Shown: piece after piece, positions 45,080 through 56,565 of the stretch
How positions within the stretch are numbered: the first letter of the stretch is position 1
Layout of the letters: each line of letters begins with the position of its first letter
Program-made: the position numbers and the translations under genes
The notes under the pieces: model-generated
The model's input: the letters and a program-made list of their open reading frames with translations, nothing else
The model's database searches: none
What the model was told of the DNA's origin: nothing
Source of the DNA: Lumnitzera littorea
Lineage: Eukaryota > Streptophyta > Magnoliopsida > Myrtales > Combretaceae
DNA: 64,000 nt
Direction of reading: 5' to 3'
Assembly: GCA_024138015.1 (NCBI GenBank)
Contig: JAMXBB010000011.1
Span: 67,160,308 to 67,224,307, forward strand

Positions 45080-46511
45080 GTCCATGTGTGAATTGCTAAA
45101 ATCGTAACTTATATTCATAGGAAATAGTTTTTGACAACTTGATGTGTGATGATATCTATGTGAAGCATACTTGTTGGTATTTTTATGGAGAATCTACAAC
45201 AAGCCATGCTTCTTTCTTGGGTAAGTGGCATTCTTCAATTAGCTTAGTATAGATAGATTACTTGATGAAATGCAAAAAGCACATAATCAAATTGAAAGTA
45301 GAGTTCCATATGATTTATTGGAGTAACAGTTGAATGTTGCTTTTGAGGAGGTGCAACAAATCCATGCTCTCATTCAAGATGTTGGAGAACAAATCAATCT
45401 AGGTTGTAAGAAATGTATTAAGCTATCTTATATTATTCTTCTCTTTCACATAAAATGTGTACATGGATTAAGTGATAAAGCATTTGATATGATTCGTCAT
45501 GCAATTAAGATCATATTACCTTAGGGTGGGACATAACCAAGTAATATTTATGAGACCAAGAAAATTATCAAAGAAATAGGCCTTGGATATGAAAAAATTC
45601 TTGCATGTCAAAATGATTGTGTCCTATTTTGGAAAAAGAATGCTGAGTTAGAGTTATGCCTAACATGTAGAGCATCAAGATGGAAGGAAGTTAAGGATAA
45701 CTCGAGTAGTAGTCAAAATATTAAAAGGAAAAGGAAAACTATAAAGATCTCGTACTGGTTTCCTCAAAAGTCGAGACTTAGTAGAGTTTTTCTATCTTTT
45801 AGGACAACTTTTTTGATGAAGTGGCATGATGATGGTCATGTAAAGGATGGGGGTAGCAAGGCATCTGATGGATAGTTTAGCTTGGGAACATTTCAATCTA
45901 AGTATCCCACATTCTCTTTAGAACCTCAAAAGATTAGACTTAGCCTTTCTATAGATGGTTTTAACTCATTTGGATCATTGAGTACTTCATAGAATATATA
46001 GCCAGTTGTCTTGATGACTTATAACTTACCTCCATTGATGTACATGAAGCAACCAAACTTTATTTTATCATTGTTAATTCCTAGACTTATAGCTCTTGGA
46101 AGTGATATCAATGCATACTTACAGCCATTGATATAGGAACTGAAAGAGTTGTAGGAAGTTGGTATTGACACTTTTTATGTCAAGTAATGAAGTTTTTTGC
46201 ATGGGTACAACACTTATGTGGACAACTAGTGATTTTCTAGCATATGATAACCTATCAGGTTGGAGCACTCATGGTGCACTTACATGTCCTAGTTGCAATT
46301 GCTCCATAACCTCTCAAAGACTACGTAATGGTCGAAAATTTTGTTATATGGGTTAAATTTTAATTTCAAAACAAAGATTCAATGGTAATCAAGATTTGAG
46401 AAATGCACCAGTTCTACAATTAAGCTTAGAAGTATTAGCTTAAATACAAGGAATTAAAGTGACCTTTGAGAAGCATCAAAGTCAAAATAATAGAAGGAAG
46501 AAAACTAAGAT
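45080..46511 (+). pseudogene. CACTA TNP2-type transposase, first part (relic)
   Basis: The plus strand opens with the transposase-associated segment SCPCVNC, stop, then EIVFDNLMCDDIYVKHTCWY and FYGES. Then the TNP2 core: KLSYIILLFHIKCVHGLSDK (45330-45524), IYETKKIIKEIGLGYEKILA, CQNDCVLFWKKNAELELCLT, CRASRWKEV, LRRF-like stretch, LMKWHDDGHVKDG, LSIDGFNSFGSLSTS, LPPLMYMKQPNFILSLLIPR and DINAYLQPLI near 46110. The last piece (46159-46356) ends CPSCNCSITSQRLRNGRKFC. In active elements TNP2 cuts at CACTA ends. Several stops are present; reading is cut at 46511 by an insertion. Confidence 0.92.
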
Positions 46512-49500
46512 TGTAAACCTCGCAAATTTAGCATTTTAGGTAATGAATCGATTTAAATATTATAGGTAATTACCTTAACTTAATGGAATCGATAAATTTA
46601 AAACTAATTAAAGTTTTAAACTTGAACATAATACGAAGGAGCAAAATTTTAAAATTTTGCTCGAGTGTAAATATCCAAAATTGAACTTGAACTTAACGAA
46701 AACCCTAAAATTATAACTTTAAGCCTATAAGATGAATAAATATAACTTAATAGTAATATAACTATAGTCGATCATAATTATCGACTAAAATGTATAATCG
46801 CGTATAAACCCTAACGAAAATGATAAAATAACTCGTAATTTTTATAAACGTAATGGATAACAATTAAATTAATAAATTTTTATAAAATTTCAACATTATT
46901 TTACAAATACTAAATTTATAATTTTTATATTTAGAAAAATCTAATATTTTTATTTTTATTTACCTTTTTCTTCCTTTTCCGTTTCCTTTTTTCCTTTTTC
47001 TTCTTCACCTTTTTCCTTGGTTGCCATGTGAATTTCCAAAAGTGGGTTTGACTGATGAGGTATGATCCAATTTCACCATGTGCAATTCATTTGCATAAAA
47101 CAAATCTATCAAGATAAGGCAATGTCATGTCCATTAATCACTCTTTCTTGTTTATCTTTTCCTTTTCTTTAATTAATATTTTCTGTTTTCCCCTTGTTCC
47201 CTTATGCATTTGAAAGAAAAAAATATATATATACACTTCTTACTTTGACCAGTTCAAAGCACTCCCAAAAACACAAGGCTTTTCCCTTTTCCTTTTCAAT
47301 CTCTTTGGCTTCTAAAAAAAATTCATTAAGAAAAAGGAGAAGAAGAAGAAACTAAAGGGATTTTTATTATTCAAGTTATTAAAGTAATTAGGTAAGTTAT
47401 TCATTTATTTATTTTTATACATGTATACATACTCTATAACATATACATGTATATTAGGTATATATCTATATTTTAATTATTATGTATGTATGCGTAAACA
47501 TATATGTATATAATACATAGTATAAAGTATGTACATGTATGTGTATATAATAGATATACTATGTATTTCCTTATGTATATATATGTACCCATGACTAAGT
47601 ATATATATGTATATGTACATAGTAATTATTTTATTATATGATGTATAGATGTAAATATACGTATATGATATGTATATACATGTATTATGTATTTTAATAT
47701 TTATGTACATATGTATGTATTTCGTATTTCCTTTATGTATATATATATATATATATGTGGGTAGGCATGGACATATATGTATGTAATATACTTAATACAT
47801 TATATTATACGGTATATATATGTATGTATATTTATACTTAGTATTTTCATTTTATAAAAATTTTCTATATATATATATAAGTGCTAGATGTGATATGTAT
47901 GTATAATATTATTGATAGTATTTCGTATTTTAATATATATATATATATATGTAATATAATTGTATACGTATATATGTATATAAAGTACAAATATGTATAT
48001 ATTATACTTATACATACAGTGTGTGAATATATATATATATAAGGTCAAAATAATTTATTACATAAAGTATAGTATATTTATAAATATATGTATATGAATA
48101 GTATCGTATAGGTAGAGATATGAGTATATTTAAATAGTACATATATAATATGCTATAATATTAATTTAATAAATAAAGTAATTTAGTAATTATGTATAAA
48201 TATTTAAGTGTACCATAATTTAGGAAAAATATAATAAATAAATAATTTAGAAAATTTAATAAAATATAGTAATGAGTAGTAATATATAATTATACTGTAA
48301 AATACAAGAAATAAGAAAATAATAGAAAATTCATAAGTATGACACATGGCACTCTCATATGCTGCCATGTCATCACTTAAGTATAATTAAGTAATTTTCA
48401 TACATTAATAATCATAATAAATAATTAATTAATTAATTAGAAAATTAATAAAATAGAAAAATTTGAGTTAATAGATCTTAAACCCCAAAAACAAGTAAAA
48501 ATAAGTAATTATAGTAAAATAGGCTTAAAATAAGAAAATTAAAAAAATATACAATACAAATAATTATTAAATTGTAATTATATTAAGAAAAGCTTAAATT
48601 GATATTTTACAACTATTTAACTCAAAATAATGAAGTTTGTGATATTTTTATATCACAATTAAAATTGTAGGTTACAATAGGCAAAACGGACTCCATTACG
48701 AGAAAGTGCGCTTGAAAACTATTAAAATGGATTTATAGTTCATAAGAATTTGAATTAAACTGAAAATATTATACGCGATTAAAAATTTAAGATAATTTGA
48801 GTGAGAGATTTAAGTCAAACTATATTTATACTATATTTGGGGTATAGTGGAAGACTTAGCAAATAAGGATAGATATATAGTTAACTAAGGAACCTAGTTT
48901 TTCAGAATATTTATAAGTTTTCTTATTTTTTAAGTAATCGATTATTAAGCCTTGGAATTCTCAAAGGTCAGGAAAGTGAGCATTAAGTCAGGTGAGGAAA
49001 TTCTTATGATCTACTATTTGCTTGTTATTTGTTATTTGTGTGTTGCTTGTTGGTTGATGTTGATGATTGTTGAATGATTGATTTCTTTGTGTGCTATCAT
49101 TTGTGATGTCACTTTCTTAAATTGGTAAATGTAACTATTCGACTAAAAAAATCAATTATATTTGTTACATGTCTATGATTCACTTAGTATGTTGATGAAG
49201 AGTGTTAGCTTTATAGATTTTTGAGAAAAATATTCTTGAAAAAAAAAAACGTTTTTCCAAACTTACATATATTTTGTATGATTTAAAAAAAAAAAAAAAG
49301 CTTATAGTGCTGTAAATGATGTTTTTATAGTTAAGGCAAAGCTAGCATAATATCTCTGATTAATTGCGAAAGGACTTGCATATTTGTACCAGTGAGGCCT
49401 TGGATATTTGTGGATAGCAAGATGGACTTACTTTGTACGCCCGAGGGGCTTTTGATATGTTTGGTGGGCGACCTTAGTTGAGGTTCACCTATATTGATTG

Positions 49501-50136
49501 TTGATTTTCGGACTATGATAATAGTCCAGTAACGTTTGGTGAGACCGTACCCTTAGGCAGCTTCAAGTGGTTAAGGTGAGGTGCTCCGTACAGGTAACTA
49601 CGGAGGAAAAATCGATGTGTAGACAACGTCACTCTATATCTTCCATAGTTTTGGACTCCTATGGATGTGTTACTTGCATTCATCATGTTTGCATTCATTT
49701 GTATGTAGATAGCTTACATGTGTGCTAATAATGTTTGTTAACTCGCTTGATGGTAATGGTAAGGAACGAACTCATTGAGCCGTGATTTGTTTATTCCCTT
49801 ATAGTTTCTTTTGTAGGTTTCTTGTAAGTAGAGATTGGGATAAGCTTGAGAGCAAAATACAAACTGGAGATAGGTTTGGTAATGTTAAGGTTGATTGAAA
49901 AGTGTATAGTGATGTAGAAACAATTTATGTAGAGTATATTCATATGATAATATTATGTAGTATTTATTATAAATTAGTAAGTTGTTTTACCTTATCTTAG
50001 CATTTGGTAGGAGATATCGATTTTTTGTAGTTTTGATGGACTGTGGCTTATCGGATATTCATATTCACCTATATTTTATATCAAACCATTTAATTAAAAT
50101 AAAAAACCTTAGTGTTTAATTATTTAGAGTCTTACA
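46512..50136 (+). mobile_element. LTR-like insertion in the CACTA transposase (Tekay/Del-type ends)
   Basis: It starts TGTAAACCTCGC and ends GAGTCTTACA, a TGTAA...TTACA pair like long LTRs of Tekay/Del chromoviruses. It lies exactly between two parts of TNP2, and it has no gag or pol sequence, so a solo LTR of 3.6 kb is the simplest reading. The pentamers outside (AAGAT and ATCTC) are not a direct duplication; they and the ends form an inverted word AGATTGTAA / TTACAATCT. The internal part includes AT-rich TATA/GTATA tracts at 47400-48100 and a GC-richer block near 49380-49640 with CTCCGTACAGG text. Confidence 0.65.
47400..48100. repeat. TATGTATA-rich low-complexity tract
   Basis: About 700 bases dominated by TATGTATATA, TACATGTAT and (AT)n words. 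The 76-codon minus-strand ORF 47480-47710 (Tyr/Ile-rich) is an artefact of this composition. Confidence 0.9.
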
Positions 50137-50976
50137 ATCTCTGACTTGCAAGGCGGTTTTTGTATCATAGATGCATACATGATATGGAAATTTTAGACAA
50201 TTCTATTAGTCCTCTCTTAGGGTCAAGACAGAGATTGACAATAGTTCTCATTTTATTGAAACTTAGAAAAGGAAAAGTATATTTTTGGATCTACCATATT
50301 GAAAAGGCCACTTAATTCGCTATAATATTGATGTATTGCACATAGAGAAGCATGTTTATGATAACATCATTAGGACTGTATTGAACTTGGAAAAGTTGAA
50401 AGATAATTACAAAGCACATCTAGATTTACAAGATGTAGGTACAAGGTAGGAACTTCACCTTCAAAAGCTAGATCGAGGAAGAGTTATCTTCCTTACTACA
50501 TCTTATACAATGAGATTGTAAGAAAACGATGTTTTCTTCAACATGCTGAAAAAGATAAATGTTCCAAATGGATATTCATAAAATATATCTCATTGTGCAA
50601 AAGTTAGGCAAAGAAGATAATTAATCTTAAAAGTCATAATAGCTATATTTGTTACATCAACTCCTTCCAATTATACTTAGAAGGGTTTTTACCTAAACAA
50701 GTGAGTTTTGTATTAGTAGAATTTTGTGGGTTTTTTTTAGAGAGTTGTGTTAAAAAACAATCTTAGTTCATAAGCTTGAGTAACTTTAGTCTTACCTTGC
50801 CTTGACTCTTTGCCATATGGAAAAAATATTTCCTCCCTTCCTTTTTACAGTATTAGTACACTTGGTTATACATTTGGCAAATGAAGTTATGATTGCTAAA
50901 CTAGTGCAATACGGATGGATGTATACAAATGAAAGCTATTGCTTGTACAATATAATTTTATATACATAATAAAGAA
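50137..50976 (+). pseudogene. CACTA TNP2-type transposase, second part (relic)
   Basis: TNP2 resumes after the insertion: KRKSIFLDLPYWKGHLIR-like text near 50260-50310 (Trp is a stop here), RYNIDVLHIEKHVYDNIIRT, LEKLKDNYKAHLDLQDVGTR near 50390-50450, INVPNGYSKNISHCAKV near 50550-50610, then LFTVLVHLVIHLANEVMIAK and LVQYGWMYTNESYCL near 50840-50930. These match the C-terminal half of TNP2. The reading is cut again by the MITE at 50986. Confidence 0.9.
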
Positions 50977-51334
50977 TAAATTTTAGGAGAAATGCAAAAA
51001 ACCTTCTTAAACTTTTACTTAGGTGCGGTTTGCCCTCTTGAACTTTTAAAGTGTGGTATTTGGTTCCCAAATTTTCATAAATTGACAAATAACTCCCACA
51101 ACCCTTTTAAACTTTGATTTTGTTATGTAAATATCTCATAAACTTTGATTTTAGTATGTAAATACGTGTTTACACACCAAAATCAAAATTTAAGAGGTTA
51201 TTCTCAATTGAGGGGTTTGTTTTGTCAATATATGAAAGTTTAAGGATAAAAAATCGTACTTCAAAATTTTAGGGTAGCAAATCATATCTAGATCAAAGTT
51301 TAGGGGGATTTTATGCAGTTTCCCTTAAATTTTA
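50977..51334. mobile_element. Mutator-type MITE with 9-bp target duplication
   Basis: The element spans 50986-51325 (340 bp). Its start GGAGAAATGCAAAAAACC is an inverted match of the end (GATTTTATGCAGTTTCCCT, 51308-51325). A perfect 9-bp duplication, TAAATTTTA, flanks it (50977-50985 and 51326-51334), as for Mutator-like MITEs. Inner arms also pair (TAAACTTT / AAAGTTTA). It sits inside the TNP2 reading frame. Confidence 0.88.
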
Positions 51335-51620
51335 ATATGCTAGGCTATTTCATTTTTGGATTCTTAAAGAAGGTCAAATCTTATGCTCATAATAAAGCGT
51401 GCCTAGAGGCTTCTATTACAAAAGGATATATAACTGATGAGCATATTACTTCCTGTACACGATATTAAAAGGTATTGAAACAAGATTTAATCATTCATCA
51501 AGATATTATGATCAAGTCGAATTATCAAAAGGAGGGCAACTTATAGCCAACGATGGAGATGCATACTATGAGAATAAACAATGTGTTACAAACACTTGAA
51601 GATATCATTAAGAATGATAG
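51335..51620 (+). pseudogene. CACTA TNP2-type transposase, last part (relic)
   Basis: The plus strand reads FIFGFLKKVKSYAHNKACLE, then ASITKGYITDEHITSCTRY and, one frame on, ILKGIETRFNHSSRYYD and ELSKGGQL. These follow the TNP2 pattern LKxYVRNKARPEGSIAEGYIAxECLTFCSRYL...IETRFNR. Coding signal fades after about 51600. Confidence 0.9.
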
Positions 51621-53895
51621 TGATGATTTTCATTAGAAGAGAGATGATGTTGATAGCACTGTCATTGAGTTAAATACATTATGATCTTAATAGATGTATT
51701 AAAAATTTATGAGAAAGACCATATCAACCTGATATTAGTGAACTGTGCGATCATTGCATTGTATTTGCAAACTCTTATATGAAAGTGTTGGATTTATTGT
51801 TCCGATTTGTTTCCTAGTCTTTTTAATACATGAAGCTTGATCAGGTCACATTCGTTGCTGGTTTAGGCTGTTTTTTGCTCAAAATTTTTTTCTCTAACCA
51901 ACCAAAGGATGAAAAAAGAAAAAAAACAAAAAAGAAAAAAGGAAGATAAAACTCTGCTCTTTTAATTTTTTCTAGTACTTGAACCGCGACTGTATTGCTA
52001 TATGAGAAACTTATGGAGTCCCCCATTTGGCCATATTTTTCATAGGATAGTCGTTTAACTTCAAACAGAGGCTTTCTGTCCTTACAGCACATACGACCTC
52101 TGCGACATTTATGTTTCACTGGCTCATCTCTAAGCTTATGCATCCTGAAGATGTATGTTGTTGGTCTTGTAATTCTTTGCATCTTCTCTTTCATTTGTGC
52201 TCGCGCAGTGAGTTGATCGTATGTAGAATTGTTATCTGAGAACTGCTCCTTTATTAGGTTAGAAAAAGCTTACGTAGTTTTATTGTATTTTTAGACTAGA
52301 CCAAGAAGAGTACTAAGGTAGAGAGAAATGGTAGTCAGCTGCATATGTTCTTTCTCTAACCTTGTATCATTTAGAACTCCGATCTTAGCTTTAATCAAAT
52401 GAAGAAAATGGGGGAGATTTCGGTTGTTCTTGTTTTGTTCTATTGCCTTCTTTTTTGGAGCAACTGCTTTATGATCTTTTTTATTACCACAATGACCTTC
52501 CTCAGATGATTGTTTCTTCATCTATTTTGGAGAATCACCCGTCTTTGCTAATTGTTTTAGATGCTATTTAGTAATCTTGGGTCTCACTTTTCCTCAAATC
52601 TAGATGCCAACTAGAATTTTCTTCATTTTTATTCTATCTTTACTATGAATAGACCTTGAAGGATGTATAGAGTCTAATTCACCAAGTTGAATGTTATTCC
52701 TTGTGAATTACTATCAATGAATCTTATTGGATGTGCTCTTGAAGTTTGTCCAGTATGTGGAGGATTGTGGGCCAGTTGGCTCATGATGTTCTCACTTTTA
52801 GGACCTCCAGACAGGTGACTCATGATTAGTCTTGTATTTATCAGTATACGCTGGGTTACAAGGATGATTCTCTTTTATGAATTGGTTTGTCCTTTATTAT
52901 TATATTATGTGTGTGTATATATATATATATATTTCATGGAGAGTTCTTATGGTCAGTAAAATTTTCTACCACGTTTTTAGCTCATATATCTTTAAACGTT
53001 TTTTGTTTGGGTATCTGATTCTTTAGTAAATTTGTTATGTTACCAAGCAACTGTGTCTAGACAATTCTGTTTCATAGCATTATGTTCATATCAAGTTGGT
53101 GATAATTTCGATTGCTGATATTTCTCTAAGAGCACTGCCTCTCAACCATTACATTTAGCTAGATTAGAAGATTGATTCTTTGCTTCTATCTATCAATTAC
53201 TCCTAAGTTCTAATGCTTAACTCGTTGCTTTCCCCTGAAACAAACCTAGTCTTCCAAAATAATAATAATAATAATAACAAATAAAAAAGTGGAACATTTC
53301 ATACGGTTGGTGTTGGCATTGAAGATGGAGGCAACAAACTGATTGTCAATCATTTTTCATTTGTCAAGTCCCCACTAATTATTAACAATCATGATTATTT
53401 ATTGTGGTTTTCACAAATAGTTTTTGATGGTAATGTTTAACTAAATATTTAGGACAATAACTACGTCTAGAAGCAAACAGAATCCAACTCCATTCGAATC
53501 ATGATGCCCGCTACATTGCTTAACAAAGTCCAGTGCATATGTTTAAGGATGATGGGGAAGGAATTTTGATATAACACTTAAAGGTTAAAATTATCAAAGG
53601 CAACCAAATAATGTAGTTTTGTTAATACCAAGTGCAACACCTAGATAATGATTGAATCTTGGCATATATAGTAATTAAAGGAGGTTTTTAGTTAAATTTT
53701 ATTATAAATATATAACTTTTTAAAGTGCCCTCATATGATTGAAAAGGTGGAGATGATAAGTTTTATTGAGAAAATGTGGCCTAAATGCCTTAAAACTACT
53801 TGTTATGAAATGTCAATATGTGTTTTTGGTGTTGTTTCAAGCTAGCAATTATCTTTGGTCTTCATATTATTGATTCAGCAACAAGTCTTCATATT
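51621..53895. other. CACTA internal spacer, no recognised domain
   Basis: A 117-codon minus-strand ORF (51841-52194) and another (52291-52521) have no known motif and lie opposite to the transposon genes. Short repeats occur: (GT)n(AT)n near 52908-52932 and (AAT)n near 53258-53278. The interval may hold introns or the decayed TNP2 tail. Confidence 0.45.
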
Positions 53896-54900
53896 ATTCA
53901 TTTTAAGGTTATCATGGGACGACATCGTAAGATGCATGAAGTTTTGATTAAAGAATGTCAAGATGGTATTAATATAATGGAAGAAGAGACTGATAGAGTA
54001 TGTTTCAAGGTATTAAAATATTTAGGTTTATCATGTTGACTTAATATATTTTCACATTAACTTTATATTTATTTTTTAGGCAATTTCGAAAAGAAAAGAT
54101 AAGGTTGCACATGCTTAGATGGTATTTGGGATATGTCGTCTAATGAGAGAATTATTTGTACTTTTAATTAGTCTTTTCAACTTATCAATGTGGAGGGACG
54201 ACTTCTCACTGGATTTCTTGGTACTCTTAAGAAGCTCGATATGGCTGCTATCAATTTGAAATGTTAGCATGAGATGCCAAACACTAATAAAGAACTAATG
54301 TAGAGTAAAATTGAGGTAACATTCTATGGATGATTTACTATTTAAAGTTTCACTAACATTTTGTTTAACTTTTTCTTTTTTCTTTTATGTGTTTAGTCAA
54401 AATTCTTGATTTCAAGAGAGCAAAAGGAAGCCATAAAGGCATGGGTCATCATGAACCTAAGTGTGAAATGGAAGAATTACAAGTATGAGCTACAATATAA
54501 ATATTATGATGAGACCAAATTCATGGATGAGTTGTTGACATCACATCTAAAAATAGTGAGGAGAGATCAATGGATAGGATTATTAAACATATGGAATATA
54601 AAGGAATGTAAGAAAATTCATTATTTATGATTAACTTTTTTTTTCTATTAATAAGTACTAAATTACATGATGAAGTGTAAAATTACTTTACATTTACTTT
54701 TTTATTAATGAGTTGTATCTATGCTATGTATAAAGGATGCAAGAGAAAGGAACAAAAAGAATCGAGAAAAGCAAAAAAAATTTCACTCTTGAAACAAAAT
54801 GTTTCACAATGGTTGAGCATGAGATGTTATCTTGATAAATGGAATGAATGATTTATTCTAAAGATATTATATATTTGTAGAGTAACTAAGGTTAAGCAAT
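53896..54900 (+). pseudogene. CACTA second ORF, Transposase_24 (Ptta/En/Spm) type (relic)
   Basis: Exon-like pieces on the plus strand: GRLLTGFLGTLKKLDMAAIN and LKC, stop, HEMPNTNKELM near 54196-54310; then, after a GT...AG interval at 54316-54396, ISREQKEAIKAWVIMNLSVK and WKNYKYELQYKYYDETKFMD near 54406-54530, IVRRDQWIGLLNIW near 54556-54597 and, after another possible intron, DARERNKKNREKQKKFHS near 54736-54790. The W-K-Y-K-x-x-L, D-Q-W and R-N-K-x-N-R-x-K order matches plant Ptta/En/Spm proteins. An earlier piece (53818-54039) may be the 5' exon but has no clear motif. Confidence 0.72.
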
Positions 54901-55292
54901 TGAAATAAGGTTTTTATATCAAGCAATATAGTATAGCCAACTTATTAGGAGCTAGGAGAGTATAGATAAAATTAGCTAGATGTGTGGTCATAGAGTAGTT
55001 CGTTGAATGATTGAGGGTTTTGATTAGTATATGTTATTGTAATAGAAACAAACATTAAACTCTTTGCAATTTACATATATCTTTGTATTTTAGATGTTGT
55101 GCTATCATAACTCATTCAAGAGAATGAAATATTGTAAGGAGTTATATATGTGTTCAAACTTTGTTTTACATAAAATTGAATATTTTCTTTAATGGGAAAT
55201 AAAATTAGACACTACCTAGGTAGCAGATTATTTTCAAGGTGTTCTTGTTATAAGTAATCTACAAATTATTCATGAATGAAAAGTGTTGAGCT
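54901..55292. other. CACTA right end region
   Basis: No coding signal. TTCTTGTTATAAG at 55245 is the best candidate for a degraded CACTA right terminus. The next element starts at about 55293. Confidence 0.4.
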
Positions 55293-55569
55293 TGCTCTTT
55301 TAGTTTTCTATTTAATTCGATTTTCCACTTTCTGATTAATACTAAATTCTAACCCATTTAATATTAATCATCGATTAGAGAAATTAAGAAATTTCGGTTT
55401 TTTTATTAAAAAAACATTTTGGAGTCGCCACTCGACTAGAGTCAGGAAAAAGAGAAGAAATCATAATCAATTGGGTGGATTAACTACGATTTAGCTATCG
55501 ATCTTCGATTTCAATTTCATATAAACCAGAGGAATCTAAATCCAGGGGCTAACTTATTAAACTCTAATA
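55293..55569 (-). repeat. Truncated Tat/Ogre LTR
   Basis: Aligns with 63252-63545: TTTCTATTTAATTCGATTTT start, TAACCCATTTAATATTAATC, GAGTCGCCACTCGA, AAACCAGAGGAAT. Only the 3' ~275 bp (minus orientation) is present; at 55569 it joins a gag fragment directly, so an internal deletion has removed the rest. Confidence 0.85.
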
Positions 55570-56565
55570 AGTTAAGGTCAAGCTGAGTGTACCAAGTTAA
55601 GGCCAATCCTGTTAGACTATCTTGGAACGTTTGTACCATCAGTGAATCATACTGGACATATTTACCCATCTTCCTGACATACAATGTGGTATAGAGCTTG
55701 GGGCATCCTGTCCCGTTATACTTTTCAAACTTTGGCACCTTAAACTTCTTAAGGTAAGCTCCAATGTCATGCGTAGAAAACTCGGTAATCTTCGCCTGTT
55801 CAAATCCATCATACCCTGCAAGTGATTTCATCTTCTCAGCTATCTATTGCGTTAGTTTCTTTTCTAGTTCTTTTAAGCTGTCTATGTTAAGCCCTTGGTT
55901 AGCCAATCTTGGGGCCACAAACATATCAAGTTCAAAGGTCTGGTTGACTTTCAGGTAAACTCCTTCTGACTCAAATAGGTCTTTTGGATATTCATGCTCT
56001 GCTTTAGGAGCTTACATATTCTTCCCATAACGGGCCTTGGAGCTTTCTTCATTAGCTGGTATTATGGCTCACAGCAAAGTGATGCTGTCTGCTAGGAATC
56101 TCATTTGTTTTGCTATTTTCTCTATAGCCCTTTCTATGGAACAAAATCTCAGCTTGAATGGATCATTGATCTTGGGTTCTTTGTCATCTCTTGAGTGGTG
56201 GCCATCTTGGTTTAGGAATGTGTTTTGATCAACTTCTCTAAAAGACTTGACATTTAGGAGCTATCTTGAGATTTTACTTGATGAAAACTCAATAAAGGGT
56301 TGGCATATGTTACATTTTTCTAAGAAAAGGTTATTAAATATACGAATGCAAGATGTACGGCACATGAATGCAATAAAAATTAAGAATTAGTAAGAGACCT
56401 TTGATGTGGCAAAACCTAACTAATTTTTATTAATTTTTGCTACTGTGAAGCTTTACATCACTTATTCTATTTGAAAAAGGAATCCTAAAGATAGAAAACA
56501 TTAAAAGAGCCTAAAATCTAAATTCTAATCTTCCTATGGCTAGTGAGCTCGTCTTGAGTCTTCAT
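55570..56565 (-). pseudogene. Tat/Ogre gag fragment, copy 1
   Basis: Minus-strand gag: MKSLAGYDGFEQAKITEFST, YLKKFKVPKFEKYNGTGCPK, YVRKMGKYVQYDSLMVQTFQ and DSLTGLALTWYTQLDL (55517-55831). It is nearly identical in text to copy 2 at 60240-61205 (by eye above 90%). The match runs through non-coding gag linker to about 56563, then stops abruptly where RT/RNase H sequence of the neighbour begins. Plus-strand ORFs here are shadows. Confidence 0.9.

Larger units (their letters stand above)
41836..55290 (+). mobile_element. CACTA (En/Spm) transposon, decayed and nested
   Basis: A plus-strand TNP2 transposase (45080-46511, continuing 50137-51600) followed by a second ORF with Transposase_24-like sequence (53900-54900) identifies a CACTA transposon. 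The left end is uncertain: CGCTACAAGAATTTG at 41837 and TACTACAAGAAAG at 43239 both resemble the CACTACAAGAAA terminus. The right end may be near TTCTTGTTATAAG at 55245, but it matches poorly. The element was interrupted by an LTR-like insertion and at least one MITE, and a second MITE lies in its left part. Confidence 0.8.

Noticed and set aside
47480..47710. Tyr/Ile-rich 76-codon minus-strand ORF
   Set aside because: Arises from the TATGTATA low-complexity tract; no protein-like composition.
51841..52521. Two minus-strand ORFs (117 and 76 codons) in the CACTA spacer
   Set aside because: Lys-rich or Phe-run sequence opposite to the transposon genes; no recognisable domain or start context.
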